A stretch of 64,000 nucleotides of DNA from Caballeronia sp031450805 (GCF_031450805.1 NZ_JARTVY010000001.1:310001-374000), one strand, 5' to 3'; shown: positions 43,058-52,432, counted from the first letter of the stretch. Translations and numbers: made by a program. The notes: generated from the sequence alone by a model not told the origin.

Positions 43058-43734
43058 GCGTTCCGCCACTCACCGTCACCGCGCCGCAGTTGCGGCCGCC
43101 GCATCGTTATATCGCGATCGAAGGGCCGATCGGCGTCGGCAAGACCACGCTCGCGACGCTGCTCGCCGAACGCTGGTCGATGCGCACGCTGTTCGAGCGT
43201 CCGCAGGACAATCCGTTTCTCGAGCGCTTCTATCGCGATACCACGCGGCACGCGCTGTCGACACAGTTGAGCTTCGCGCTGCAGCGTGTCGCGCAGACGC
43301 GCGAAGTCGCGGAAATGCTCACGCAGAACACGCCGCTGATCGCGGACTTCATCACGCAGAAGAGCGATCTTTTCGCGCGCCTCACGCTGCCCGACGACGA
43401 GTTCCAGCTGTACCGCGACATCGCCTCGCGCATCGGCGCGAGCGCGCCCGCGCCCGATCTCGTCGTGTATTTGCAGGCGAGCCCGGAAGTGCTGTTTTCG
43501 CGCATTCAGAAACGCGCGCTGCCGATGGAGCTGCAAATCTCCGATTCGTACCTGCGCGCGCTCACCGATGCTTATAACGACTTCTTCTATCACTATGACG
43601 CGACCCCGCTGCTCACGGTGAACGCGGAGCATCTGAATCCCGTCTCATCGGAAGAGGATCTCGCGCTGCTCGTCGAGCGCATCGAGACCATGCGCGGACG
43701 CAAGGAATTCTTTGTCAAAGGCGTGTCGGTCTGA
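43054..43734 (+). CDS. deoxynucleoside kinase (dAK/dGK/dCK type)
   Basis: 226 residues. Deoxynucleoside kinase fold: P-loop IAIEGPIGVGKTTLATLL, FERPQDNPFLERFY, LTQNTPLIADFITQKSDLFARLTL, and the LID region SRIQKRALPMELQISDSYL. It phosphorylates deoxynucleosides for salvage; the exact base preference cannot be read from sequence. It starts within the folK stop and ends 41 bases before panB. Confidence 0.9.
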   Translation: MSVPPLTVTAPQLRPPHRYIAIEGPIGVGKTTLATLLAERWSMRTLFERPQDNPFLERFYRDTTRHALSTQLSFALQRVAQTREVAEMLTQNTPLIADFITQKSDLFARLTLPDDEFQLYRDIASRIGASAPAPDLVVYLQASPEVLFSRIQKRALPMELQISDSYLRALTDAYNDFFYHYDATPLLTVNAEHLNPVSSEEDLALLVERIETMRGRKEFFVKGVSV

Positions 43735-43775
43735 GCCTCAGGCTCGATGCCCGCGCCAACTTCAGTGAAGCCATC

Positions 43776-44591
43776 ATGACGTATTTGCAGGAAACCAGCC
43801 GCTCGACGATCACCGTTCCGAAGCTCCAGGCCATGCGCGAAGCGGGCGAACGCATCGCGATGCTCACGTGCTACGACGCGAGCTTTGCCGCGCTGCTCGA
43901 TCGCGCGGGCGTCGATGTGATGCTCATCGGCGATTCGCTCGGCAACGTGCTGCAGGGACACAGCACGACGCTGCCCGTGACGCTCGACGACATCGCGTAT
44001 CACACGGCATCGGTGGCGCGCGGCAACAAGAGCGCGCTGATCGTCGCGGACATGCCGTTCGGCACCATCGGATCGCGTGAAGAGACATATGCGAACGCCG
44101 TCACGCTGATGCGCGCGGGCGCGCAGATGGTGAAGATCGAAGGCGGCGAATGGCTCGCGGACACGGTGCGCTTTCTCGTCGAACGCTCGATTCCGGTGTG
44201 CGGCCATGTCGGACTCACCCCGCAGTCGGTCCATGCGTTCGGCGGCTTCAAGGTGCAAGGCAAGACGGATGCGGCCGCCGAGCGGATGCGCCGCGACGCG
44301 CTCGCGCTGCAGGATGCGGGCGCGCAGTTGCTCGTGATCGAAGCGGTGCCGACGCTGCTCGCACGCGATGTCACCGCGAAGCTCGCGATTCCGACCATTG
44401 GCATCGGCGCGGGCATCGACTGCTCGGGGCAGGTCCTCGTGCTGCACGACATGCTGGGCGTCTTTCATGGCAAACGTCCGCGCTTCGTGAAGGATTTCAT
44501 GCAGGGCCAGCCGAGCATCTTCGCAGCCGTCGAAGCCTATGTGCACGCGGTGAAGGACGGCAGTTTCCCGGGTCCGGAGCACACGTTCTGA
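43776..44591 (+). CDS. panB: 3-methyl-2-oxobutanoate hydroxymethyltransferase
   Basis: 271 residues. PanB makes ketopantoate from ketoisovalerate and methylene-THF, the first step to pantothenate and CoA. Signatures: IAMLTCYDASFAALLDRAGVD, MLIGDSLGNVLQGH, VADMPFGTIGSREETYANAV, KIEGGEWLADTVRFL, GHVGLTPQSVHAFGGFKVQGK and IGIGAGIDCSGQVLVLHDMLG. Uses a folate coenzyme made with the help of FolK two genes upstream. panC is not adjacent. Confidence 0.97.
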   Translation: MTYLQETSRSTITVPKLQAMREAGERIAMLTCYDASFAALLDRAGVDVMLIGDSLGNVLQGHSTTLPVTLDDIAYHTASVARGNKSALIVADMPFGTIGSREETYANAVTLMRAGAQMVKIEGGEWLADTVRFLVERSIPVCGHVGLTPQSVHAFGGFKVQGKTDAAAERMRRDALALQDAGAQLLVIEAVPTLLARDVTAKLAIPTIGIGAGIDCSGQVLVLHDMLGVFHGKRPRFVKDFMQGQPSIFAAVEAYVHAVKDGSFPGPEHTF

Positions 44592-44607
44592 GCGTCTTCG
44601 AGGCGGT

Positions 44608-44628
44608 GCAGGCCCGTAGCGGGTCTGC
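44608..44628 (+). terminator. weak hairpin after panB
   Basis: GCAGGCCCG pairs with CGGGTCTGC (one G-T pair), three-base loop, followed by GCTTTCTCG. The tail is poor, so termination is uncertain. Confidence 0.35.
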
Positions 44629-44703
44629 GCTTTCTCGTACATACTGTACTCGCGAGGTTCTTGCACACTACGCCCGAAAACGTGACCCGGAGCGAGAACG
44701 ACC

Positions 44704-45003
44704 ATGTTGCATACCCTTCCCGACGAATACGTGCGCGCGCAGCTTGCTGTCGGCGCGTTCGTCATGTTCGGTGTGACGCGGGTCGTGGCGGCCGTGCTCG
44801 GGGCGCAGCACGGCTGGCGGATATCTGCGGTGACGCGCGCGTTCATCGTGCTGTCGGTGGTGTTCTGTTTGCCGCAGTTGCTCGATGTCCTCGTCGCCGC
44901 GAGTCCGGCGAGGGCGTTCGTCGAGTTGCAGGGAAAGGCGGCAGGCTGCGCGCTGGCGCTGTTCTGTGCGCCGATCGTGAGTCACCGGCTGGGGTATGAA
45001 TAG
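44704..45003 (+). CDS. small hypothetical membrane protein
   Basis: 99 residues with about three membrane segments (QLAVGAFVMFGVTRVVAAVLG, RAFIVLSVVFCLPQLLDVLVAA, AGCALALFCAPIVSHRLG). No family recognised. The frame is consistent with Burkholderia codon use and the ATG at 44704 follows GAGCGAG. Same direction as panB, 112 bases downstream of it; separated by a weak hairpin. Confidence 0.6.
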   Translation: MLHTLPDEYVRAQLAVGAFVMFGVTRVVAAVLGAQHGWRISAVTRAFIVLSVVFCLPQLLDVLVAASPARAFVELQGKAAGCALALFCAPIVSHRLGYE

Positions 45004-45143
45004 GCGTATTTTCCCGTTCGACGCGGTCGGGCACGCAGCGTCGCACGATGCGACGACATTCGACGCTCGCTAATCCTCCAACGCGGTACGCCACGAGCAG
45101 GACTGGCGCTCACGCGCAAGCCTGCGAAACCGTACCCCCGATC

Positions 45144-46070
45144 TCAGTTCGCGAATCCCGGCACGCTATGCGACAGCACCGACGCCGCCACGAACACCAA
45201 CACCATCAGCACTGCTTCAACGCGCATCACGTTGATGACCGTATGCGCGTCCGTCGTCGATGCGGTGCGCTGCAAGCGCGGTAACGCGGACCATCGATTG
45301 AGCGCGCCCAGCGCGAGCGCCCCCGCGATCAGCGCGCTCTTCACGAGCAATGCCCTTCCCCATCCGCTGCCTGTCAGCACGTCGGCCGATCCGCCCGTCC
45401 CGCGCCATGCATTGAATACGCCCGTCGCGATGACGAGCGCCACCGCGATCGTCGCCGCGTGCGAGAGGCGCACGACGAGGCGCATCAACGAGGCCCGCGC
45501 CGCGGATGTATCCGCCGCCGGCAAGACCACCGCCCCCGCGATCACCACGCCGCCCCATACGCCCGTCGCGAGGAGATGCAAGGTCTGCACGCCTTCCGCG
45601 AGCGAGAACGCGCCGGCATCGGCGGCATGACCGATCGCCGCTTTGCCGGCTGCGGCAACGATCGCGCCGAGCACGGCGGCCGCCACACGCGCCGCGCCCA
45701 GTGATCCGCTCGCTCCCGAGGCGACCGCGAGCACGACACCGCCCGCGCACGCCACCGCCCAGCCGATGCCCGCATGCGTCGCCGTCGCGACGAGCCACAG
45801 CGACGCGCCCGCGTCGAGGATCGGTAAGCCGCTCATCGCCGCTGTCTGCAGCCAGAGCGAAGCGAAACTGCAGGCGACGAAGACGATCGCCGACGCCGCG
45901 CCCGTCCGCGATGCGCGCCGCCATCCTGCCCGTGCAGGCGATACCGGCGCGTACGCCTGCTCGCCGCCGAGCCACGTGCGAAGCAGCACGGCGCCGACAG
46001 CACAGGCGAATGCAACGTCGCCGAGCGCGGCGAAGGCGACCTGGAGCAACCAGAGGGGATCGGTGCTCAT
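45144..46070 (-). CDS. copD: CopD family copper resistance/uptake membrane protein
   Basis: 308 residues, about eight membrane segments. CopD domain features: LHLLATGVWGGVVIAGAVVLP, then RLSHAATIAVALVIATGVFNAW and GWGRALLVKSALIAGALALGALNRW. CopD, usually with periplasmic CopC, moves copper across the inner membrane. No copC is adjacent. ATG 46070 is preferred over a TTG one codon upstream. Confidence 0.85.
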   Translation of the reverse strand: MSTDPLWLLQVAFAALGDVAFACAVGAVLLRTWLGGEQAYAPVSPARAGWRRASRTGAASAIVFVACSFASLWLQTAAMSGLPILDAGASLWLVATATHAGIGWAVACAGGVVLAVASGASGSLGAARVAAAVLGAIVAAAGKAAIGHAADAGAFSLAEGVQTLHLLATGVWGGVVIAGAVVLPAADTSAARASLMRLVVRLSHAATIAVALVIATGVFNAWRGTGGSADVLTGSGWGRALLVKSALIAGALALGALNRWSALPRLQRTASTTDAHTVINVMRVEAVLMVLVFVAASVLSHSVPGFAN

Positions 46071-46529
46071 CAAGCGGCGTGAACGGGAATTGCTGAATCG
46101 GGATGCGAGCGGGTCATCGGGTGGTTTTAAGGTTCGGGCTCGCGCAGTCTAAACGAAGGACGCCCGCCGATGCGCCTTGAACGTCGATGCGCGGCTTCCT
46201 ATGCTTGGCCCAGGCGAACGGCCGCAACGCAGGCAGCAGAGCCAGGCAACGTCCAACTCTTGTCGATAAGTAACGAACTCAACGCAATGTCAAAGTTCTT
46301 GTCTGTCGCGCGGCATTTTGTCGCGATTTCGCCGCAGCGGGCCCGAAAAGTTGTGTCAAATAGTCACCATCAGGCATCGATGATAGAATTCCGCGTCGCA
46401 TCAGAGGCTCGTCGAGCCGCTATGGCCGTGGTCCGCCACCCTCCGCCACCGTACGCGTGGCCGTGGTTCGCCACCTTCGCACCGAGCCGCACGAAGCTCG
46501 GCAGGTCCCCGAATTTCATGGAGTGTCGC
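46071..46529. other. copD/cytochrome c divergent intergenic region
   Basis: About 460 bases without a supported gene. It holds an imperfect direct repeat: 46423-46440 and 46458-46475 are 18 bases each with one difference (TGGCCGTGGTyCGCCACC). The longer frame of the cytochrome gene reads through it but has no protein-like N-terminus. Confidence 0.4.
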
Positions 46530-47261
46530 GTGTTTTCAAGACGCATTTTTCGTCCGCTGCTCGCTCTGGCAATGATCGGCAGCGCTGGCGTTCTCAGCGC
46601 GGGTCAAGCGCAAGCCCAGGCGCAAAGCCAGCCGATCGCTCCCGACACGATGGCGGCGCGCGTGCAAGGCTGCACCGCATGTCACGGTGTTCACGGCGAG
46701 GGCACGGACAATGACTACTTCCCGCGTCTTGCCGGCAAGCCCGCCGATTATCTCTACAACCAGCTTCAGAATTTCCGCGAAGGCCGGCGCAAGTACCCGC
46801 CGATGAACTACCTCGTCACGTATCTCTCGGACGACTACCTTCATCAGATCGCGACTTACTTCTCGCAGCAACGTCCGCCGTATCCACCGCCCGCGAAGAC
46901 GAACGTGTCGGCGACCACGCTCGCGCGCGGCTCGCAGCTCGTGCTCAACGGCGACGCATCGAAGAACATTCCCGCGTGTGCGGCGTGTCACGGCAGAGGC
47001 CTGACGGGCATGCAGCCGGCCATCCCCGGCCTCGTCGGCCTGCATTCGGACTACATCAGCGCGCAGGTCGGCGCATGGAAGTCCGGCACGCGTCACGCGA
47101 AGGCGCCTGACTGCATGCAGCAGATCGCCACGCGCCTGTCCGACGACGACGTGACCGCCGTCGCCGCCTGGCTCTCTACGCAAACCGCACCCGCCAACCC
47201 GGTGCCCGCGCCCGCTGGCTCGTTGAAGATGCCGCTCGCGTGCGGCAGCGAACCGCAATAA
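46530..47261 (+). CDS. di-haem cytochrome c (class I, c4-like)
   Basis: 243 residues from GTG 46530; GGAG at 46520-46523 lies six bases upstream, better than for the ATG at 46518. Signal peptide MFSRRIFRPLLALAMIGSAG with cleavage near AQAQ, so periplasmic. Two CxxCH haem sites: CTACH and CAACH, each followed by a methionine-containing segment. The two-domain plan is like cytochrome c4. It sits 21 bases upstream of the tri-haem cytochrome, so both should act in one electron chain. Confidence 0.88.
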   Translation: MFSRRIFRPLLALAMIGSAGVLSAGQAQAQAQSQPIAPDTMAARVQGCTACHGVHGEGTDNDYFPRLAGKPADYLYNQLQNFREGRRKYPPMNYLVTYLSDDYLHQIATYFSQQRPPYPPPAKTNVSATTLARGSQLVLNGDASKNIPACAACHGRGLTGMQPAIPGLVGLHSDYISAQVGAWKSGTRHAKAPDCMQQIATRLSDDDVTAVAAWLSTQTAPANPVPAPAGSLKMPLACGSEPQ

Positions 47262-47282
47262 GGCGTCTGGAGCGACAACACA

Positions 47283-48581
47283 ATGAAACGCAAGTCCCTG
47301 TTCGCACTCTCCTCGGCTGTCGTGGTGGCAGCCGTCGCAGCCGGCGCCGTTCTCTGGTCGGGCGGCGACAATCTCCACTCGGGCGGCGCCGTCGCGGCGA
47401 CGCCGGCCGACAAGGCCGCGCTCGTCAAGCAAGGCGAGTATCTCGCCCGCGCCGGCGACTGTATCGCCTGCCACACGGTTCGCGGCGGCAAGCAGTTCGC
47501 AGGCGGCCTGCCGATGGCCACCCCGTTCGGCACGATGTTCACGCCGAACATCACGCCCGACGACAAGTACGGCATCGGCAAGTGGACATCCGACGACTTC
47601 TATCGCGCGATGCACACCGGCCGCTCGAAGGACGGCAGCCTGCTTTATCCGGGCTTCCCGTTCACGAGCTACACGAAGGTCACGCGCGCCGACTCCGATG
47701 CGATCTACGCGTACCTGCGCTCGATCCCGCCGGTTTCCGAACCGAGCCGTCCGCATGAACTGCGCTTCCCGTTCAACAACCGCAACCTGCTGATCGGCTG
47801 GCGCACGCTGTTCTTCTCGGAAGGCGAGTACAAGCCGGATCCGACCAAGTCGGTCGAATGGAACCGCGGTGCGTATCTCGTCGAAGGCCTCGGCCACTGC
47901 GGCATGTGCCACACGTCGATCAACGCCATGGGCGGCCCGGTCAAGTCGGCGGCATTCGCCGGCGGCCTGATCCCGCTGCAGAACTGGTATGCCCCGTCGC
48001 TGACGTCGAACAAGGAAGCCGGCCTCGGCGACTGGGACATCAAGGACATCAACGATCTCTTGAAGACCGGCGTGTCGCAGCGCGGCGCGGTGTTCGGCCC
48101 GATGGCGGAAGTGGTTCACAACAGCCTGCAGTACATGACCGACGCGGACATCAACGCGATGTCGACGTATCTGAAGTCGATCCCGCAGAAGAAGGAAGCG
48201 CCGGAACCGCTGCAGCTCGAAACGTCCGAGAAGTTCGGCGGCGAACTGCTCACGATGGGCAAGAAGGTGTACACCGAGAACTGCGCGAAGTGTCACGCGG
48301 AGAATGGTCTCGGCAAGCCGCCCGCTTACCCGCCGCTCGCCAACAATCAGTCGATCCAGATGCCGTCGGCCGTCAACCCGATCCGCATGACGCTCAACGG
48401 CGGCTATCCGCCGAGCACGGAAGGCAACCCGATGCCGCACGGCATGCCGCCGTTCGCGCAGTCGCTGTCGGATACGGAAGTGGCGGCGGTCGTGACGTAC
48501 ATCCGTATGTCGTGGGGCAACCACGGCACGCCGGTGTCGCCGCAACAGGTGAGCAATCTGCGTTCGGCGCCGCTCGACTGA
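47283..48581 (+). CDS. tri-haem cytochrome c (alcohol dehydrogenase cytochrome subunit-like)
   Basis: 432 residues. An N-terminal hydrophobic segment (LFALSSAVVVAAVAAGAVLW) exports or anchors it. Three haem sites CIACH, CGMCH and CAKCH define the three-domain architecture of the membrane cytochrome subunits of PQQ alcohol dehydrogenases and gluconate 2-dehydrogenase. No dehydrogenase subunit is in the neighbourhood; partner may be the upstream di-haem cytochrome. A terminator follows. Confidence 0.9.
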   Translation: MKRKSLFALSSAVVVAAVAAGAVLWSGGDNLHSGGAVAATPADKAALVKQGEYLARAGDCIACHTVRGGKQFAGGLPMATPFGTMFTPNITPDDKYGIGKWTSDDFYRAMHTGRSKDGSLLYPGFPFTSYTKVTRADSDAIYAYLRSIPPVSEPSRPHELRFPFNNRNLLIGWRTLFFSEGEYKPDPTKSVEWNRGAYLVEGLGHCGMCHTSINAMGGPVKSAAFAGGLIPLQNWYAPSLTSNKEAGLGDWDIKDINDLLKTGVSQRGAVFGPMAEVVHNSLQYMTDADINAMSTYLKSIPQKKEAPEPLQLETSEKFGGELLTMGKKVYTENCAKCHAENGLGKPPAYPPLANNQSIQMPSAVNPIRMTLNGGYPPSTEGNPMPHGMPPFAQSLSDTEVAAVVTYIRMSWGNHGTPVSPQQVSNLRSAPLD

Positions 48582-48612
48582 CATCTTCGCAAGACAGCGT
48601 ACAATACGCACA

Positions 48613-48652
48613 GGGCGCGGCCTTATATCGGGGCTGCGCCCTTTGTCTTTTG
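48613..48652 (+). terminator. terminator after the cytochrome genes
   Basis: AGGGCGCGGCC (48613-48623) pairs with GGCTGCGCCCT (48633-48643, one G-T pair), followed by TTGTCTTTT. It overlaps the leader of the HlyIII gene, 32 bases past the cytochrome stop. Confidence 0.8.
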
Positions 48653-48663
48653 GTGGATCGGTC

Positions 48664-49284
48664 ATGCATGCAGGGGAACGTTTCAACAGCATCAGCCATC
48701 TGGTCGGCGCGATCTTGTCGATAGCGGGACTCGCGGCCCTCGTGACGATGGGCGCGCTTCAAGGCGACGCATACAAGGTCGTGAGCTTCGCCGTGTACGG
48801 GGCGATGCTCTTCGTGCTCTATCTGATCTCGACGTGCTATCACTGCGCACGCACGCCGCGGCTGAAAGCAATTCTGCAAAAGTGCGATCACTCGGCCATC
48901 TATTTGCTGATAGCCGGCAGTTACACACCGTATACACTGGTGACCTTGCGTGGCCCCTGGGGCTGGTCGCTATTCGGTGTGAGCTGGGGACTCGCAGTGC
49001 TCGGCATCACGCAGGAACTCACGCTCGGGCGAAGAACCCGTAGCGTGTCGATGGTGCTCTACGTGTTGATGGGCTGGCTCGCGCTCGTAGCCGTTCATCC
49101 GCTCGTGACGACGCTACCGGCCGCGGGCATCGCATGGCTGGTGGCGGGCGGCGTCATATACACCGCCGGTATCTGGTTTTTCATCAACGACGAGCGCATC
49201 CGGCACGGCCACGGTATCTGGCATCTGTTCGTGCTGGCGGGCAGTCTGTGCCAGTTCGTGAGCGTCGCGCGCTATGTCGCGTGA
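48664..49284 (+). CDS. HlyIII/PAQR family membrane protein (YqfA-like)
   Basis: 206 residues, seven membrane segments. Family marks: GERFNSISHLVGAILSI with conserved E/H, LISTCYHCARTPRLKAILQKCDHSAIYLLIAGSYTPY with S...H...D, and HGIWHLFVLAGSLCQF near the end. These histidines and aspartate bind zinc in the PAQR superfamily. Bacterial members affect membrane lipid balance; haemolysin activity is not established for this protein. ATG 48664 is used (GGTGG upstream) over TTG 48643, which lies in the terminator. Confidence 0.9.
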   Translation: MHAGERFNSISHLVGAILSIAGLAALVTMGALQGDAYKVVSFAVYGAMLFVLYLISTCYHCARTPRLKAILQKCDHSAIYLLIAGSYTPYTLVTLRGPWGWSLFGVSWGLAVLGITQELTLGRRTRSVSMVLYVLMGWLALVAVHPLVTTLPAAGIAWLVAGGVIYTAGIWFFINDERIRHGHGIWHLFVLAGSLCQFVSVARYVA

Positions 49285-49496
49285 ACCCTGAACCGGCGTA
49301 TGTCATGCATCGCCATGATTGCGATGCAACTTCCAGCCAGCCGGCGTGTCTTGATAGCGCGTCGAAGTATGCGGCACTGCCAGGCGGTCGATGACCGAAC
49401 GCAGGCCCGCCGCCCGATTCATTCTGAGTTTCGCGCAGATCGCCGCTGTTTCAGTGGCCTGCGCGCTGCTCGCAAAAACGATTTGAACATCCCTAT

Positions 49497-51035
49497 ATGT
49501 CTTTTGATTCACTCGGACTGTCAGAGCCCCTCCTTCGCGCCGTCAACGAACTAGGCTACACCAACCCCACTCCGATTCAGCTTCAGGCCATCCCGGCCGT
49601 GCTCAAGGGCGGCGATCTGCTTGCCGGCGCGCAGACCGGCACGGGCAAGACGGCGGGCTTCACGCTGCCGATCCTGCAACGTCTGTCGCAACTCGCGCCC
49701 GCTCAGGGCAACGCGAAGCGCCCGGTGCGCGCGCTGATCCTCACGCCGACGCGTGAACTCGCCGCGCAAGTGGAAGAAAGCGTGCGCGCCTACGGCAAGT
49801 ATCTGAAGCTGCGCTCGACGGTGATGTTCGGCGGCGTCGGCATCAATCCGCAAATCGATGCGCTGCGCCGTGGCGTCGATATCGTCGTGGCGACGCCGGG
49901 CCGTCTGCTCGACCACATGCAGCAGAAGACCATCGACGTTTCGCAGCTCGAAATTCTCGTGCTCGACGAAGCCGACCGCATGCTCGACATGGGCTTCATC
50001 CACGACATCAAGCGCGTGCTCGCGCGTCTGCCGGAGAAGCGTCAGAACCTGCTGTTTTCGGCTACTTTCTCCGACGAAATCAAGGCGCTCGCCGATGGCC
50101 TGCTGGATTCCCCCGCGCTGATCGAAGTCGCGCGACGCAATACGACGGCCGAGCGCATCGAGCAGAAGATCCATCCGGTCGATCGCGACCGCAAGCGCGA
50201 AATGCTCACGCACCTGATTCGCCAACACAACTGGTTCCAGGTGCTCGTGTTCACGCGAACCAAGCACGGCGCGAACCGTCTTGCCGAGCAGTTGACGAAG
50301 GACGGCATCAGCGCCCTCGCGATCCACGGCAACAAGAGCCAGTCAGCGCGTACGCGCGCGCTCGCCGAGTTCAAGGCCGAGACGCTGCAGGTGCTCGTCG
50401 CGACGGATATCGCGGCGCGCGGCATCGACATCGATCAGTTGCCGCACGTGGTCAACTTCGATCTGCCAAACGTGCCGGAAGACTACGTGCACCGCATCGG
50501 CCGCACCGGACGCGCGGGCGCGGAAGGCGAAGCGGTGTCGCTCGTTTGCGTCGACGAACTGCAGTTGCTGAAAGATATCGAGCGTCTTATCAAGCGGCCG
50601 ATCCCGCAGGAAGTGATTCCCGGCTTCGAGCCCGATCCGAACGCGAAGCCCGAGCCCATCCAGCGTCGCAGTCAGGGACGCGGCGCACCGCGCGATGGCG
50701 AGCGGCGTGAGGGCGGTCGGGGCAACGGAGCACCGCAGGGACAGGGGCGCGGCGCGAAGCCGGCGAACGGCGGCGGCTCGGGCGGTCAGGGACAGCGCGA
50801 GAACCGCGCGCCGCGCGATGCGCGCAGCGGCAACAAGCCGGCAGCAGCGGGCAAGCCGAGCAACGGCGGAAACGCGAAGCCGGCGCCGCGTCGCGCGGAG
50901 CCCGTCAACGTGAACCACGCGCCGAATCCGCGCGCGAAGGCCGGCAATCCCGGTGCGTTGCTCGGCGGCAAGCCGCGCAATGAGAACGGCGGCGGCCGGC
51001 GCGATGGCATGCGCTCGGGCGATCGCGGGCGGTAA
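49497..51035 (+). CDS. rhlE: DEAD-box RNA helicase, RhlE type
   Basis: 512 residues. All DEAD-box motifs are present: Q-motif TNPTPIQLQAIP, motif I AQTGTGKT, Ia PTRELAAQ, Ib TPGRLLDHM, II DEADRMLDMGF, III SATF, V TDIAARGIDID, VI HRIGRTGRAG. RhlE unwinds short RNA duplexes in ribosome maturation and RNA decay. The C-terminal ~140 residues are low-complexity, rich in R, G, N and P, a typical RNA-binding tail. 212 bases upstream are non-coding and may hold a regulated leader. Confidence 0.94.
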   Translation: MSFDSLGLSEPLLRAVNELGYTNPTPIQLQAIPAVLKGGDLLAGAQTGTGKTAGFTLPILQRLSQLAPAQGNAKRPVRALILTPTRELAAQVEESVRAYGKYLKLRSTVMFGGVGINPQIDALRRGVDIVVATPGRLLDHMQQKTIDVSQLEILVLDEADRMLDMGFIHDIKRVLARLPEKRQNLLFSATFSDEIKALADGLLDSPALIEVARRNTTAERIEQKIHPVDRDRKREMLTHLIRQHNWFQVLVFTRTKHGANRLAEQLTKDGISALAIHGNKSQSARTRALAEFKAETLQVLVATDIAARGIDIDQLPHVVNFDLPNVPEDYVHRIGRTGRAGAEGEAVSLVCVDELQLLKDIERLIKRPIPQEVIPGFEPDPNAKPEPIQRRSQGRGAPRDGERREGGRGNGAPQGQGRGAKPANGGGSGGQGQRENRAPRDARSGNKPAAAGKPSNGGNAKPAPRRAEPVNVNHAPNPRAKAGNPGALLGGKPRNENGGGRRDGMRSGDRGR

Positions 51036-51050
51036 TTTCGGAAGTCGAAG

Positions 51051-51075
51051 CGGGCCGTCGCCACGGCGGCCCGTG
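51051..51075. terminator. hairpin between convergent genes
   Basis: CGGGCCG (51051-51057) pairs with CGGCCCG (51066-51072), eight-base loop, then TGTTT on the plus strand. It lies 15 bases past the rhlE stop. Confidence 0.55.
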
Positions 51076-51085
51076 TTTCAGCGTT

Positions 51086-51598
51086 TCAAGCGGCGGCGCT
51101 CGCTGCCCGCGTCAACCACTCGATCTGCTCGCGCCAACGGGCGCGCACGCTGCCCGCATCCTCCAACTCGAACGTGATGCCGCCCGTCAGCCGCGCATAA
51201 GCGACGCGCTGCATCTCTCCGCTTTCGATAGAACCGACGAAGCAGGCCAGCGGCACGCCGTCCAGCGCGACGCGCCGCGTATCCAGTTGCACTTGATAGA
51301 ACGCTTCGTCCAAAACGAACGTTGCCGTTGCGCGTGCGCTAGAAGCAATGGCCTGCGCGGTGCGCGATGACGGCCACAGCCCGAAGCACAGCGTCCGCGC
51401 GTCAGGCGCCAGCAACTCGCCTGCGCTCAGCAATGCGGTGCGGATGCGCCCGGCGCCATCCACGGCGCACAGCGACACCGTGAAGCCGTGCGGTGCGCCC
51501 GTGAGCGTGCCATCGAAAAGCGCGCGCAATTCGGGCGGCCACTCATCGAAGGCGCTTTGTGAAGACCGGGCAGACTCCGGCGGCGCGTCACCCGACAT
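51086..51598 (-). CDS. conserved hypothetical, FMN-binding split-barrel-like
   Basis: 170 residues, soluble. The run FTVSLCAVDGAGRIRTALLSAGELLAPDARTLCFGLW followed by SRTAQAIASSARATATFVLDEAFYQVQL resembles the pyridoxamine-phosphate-oxidase/split-barrel flavoprotein fold. No firm family name and no cofactor evidence. It ends the leftward pair after the ferritin-like gene (9-base gap), so co-expression with it is likely. Confidence 0.6.
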   Translation of the reverse strand: MSGDAPPESARSSQSAFDEWPPELRALFDGTLTGAPHGFTVSLCAVDGAGRIRTALLSAGELLAPDARTLCFGLWPSSRTAQAIASSARATATFVLDEAFYQVQLDTRRVALDGVPLACFVGSIESGEMQRVAYARLTGGITFELEDAGSVRARWREQIEWLTRAASAAA

Positions 51599-51607
51599 TT
51601 CTTCGGC

Positions 51608-52432
51608 TCAGCGAAAGAAGAGCTGCGTGATCTTGGCGAGCGGATAATGCACGCCCGGCTGGATGCGCGCCGGCAAGTCCAGCGGCTTCAGCAGCATCTT
51701 GATGCATTGATCCGCCGAAAGATTGCGCCGCACGAGTGCATTCACGCTCGCAAACAGTTCCCGGTTATAGCTCGAGTCTTTCGCGCGCTCGGGGTATCGC
51801 ACGGCGAACACATGCCGCAGCGCGATTTCCGAATCTTCACTCTTCAGTTCCATCACGCGGCGAATGAGCGCGCCGAGCACGGCCACGCGGCCATTGCCTT
51901 CGATCTTGTTCCACTTCTTGAAGAAGCGGAAAAAGTGCTTGTAGTGCCGCACTTCGTCCGTGCGAATGTGATCGGTGATTTCCTTCAGCACGGGCTCGTC
52001 TGAACATTCGTTGATTGCCCGATAAAGCGTGGCCGTGCCGGTCTCGATGACGCAGCGCGCCACCATTTCCAGCGCGCGCTTCTTCTCGAACTGTTCGTAC
52101 GAGCAGGTCAGCGAATATTCGGCGAAGAAGTTCTTGAACGCCGTGTCCCAGTCGAACTCCGGCCAGACGTGATTGATATACGTCTTCAGGGCCCGGCCGT
52201 GCTGCATCTCCTCGGGTTCCCATTCCGTATTGAGCCAGGCCGACACTTCGGGGTCGTCCTTGAAATACGTGCTGAGGTTGCTCGTATAAAGATCGGTCCC
52301 GCTCTCGATGAACGAGCAGGCGCAGAGCAACAGGAGAAGATGTTCGTTCGATGCCGCTTTCTGACGATCGATCCGGCTCAGATCGATGTCTTCGATGCGC
52401 CACGGCATGACGTGGGTGCTGTTTGTGTGCAT
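51608..52432 (-). CDS. ferritin-like di-iron protein
   Basis: 274 residues, all-helical. Metal-ligand motifs typical of ferritin-like di-iron proteins are visible: E in SFIESGTDLY, EWEPEEMQHGR (ExxH), E in CVIETGTATLYRA, and DEVRHYKHF (ExxH). The fold is near to acyl-ACP desaturase and related oxygenases; substrate not known. The start ATG 52432 is supported by the frame; the longer extension is not protein-like. Upstream lies a 300-base non-coding gap. Confidence 0.82.
   Translation of the reverse strand: MHTNSTHVMPWRIEDIDLSRIDRQKAASNEHLLLLLCACSFIESGTDLYTSNLSTYFKDDPEVSAWLNTEWEPEEMQHGRALKTYINHVWPEFDWDTAFKNFFAEYSLTCSYEQFEKKRALEMVARCVIETGTATLYRAINECSDEPVLKEITDHIRTDEVRHYKHFFRFFKKWNKIEGNGRVAVLGALIRRVMELKSEDSEIALRHVFAVRYPERAKDSSYNRELFASVNALVRRNLSADQCIKMLLKPLDLPARIQPGVHYPLAKITQLFFR

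Noticed and set aside
46536..48692. 718-residue antisense frame opposite the cytochrome genes
   Set aside because: Shadow of two genes with haem motifs and signal peptides on the other strand.
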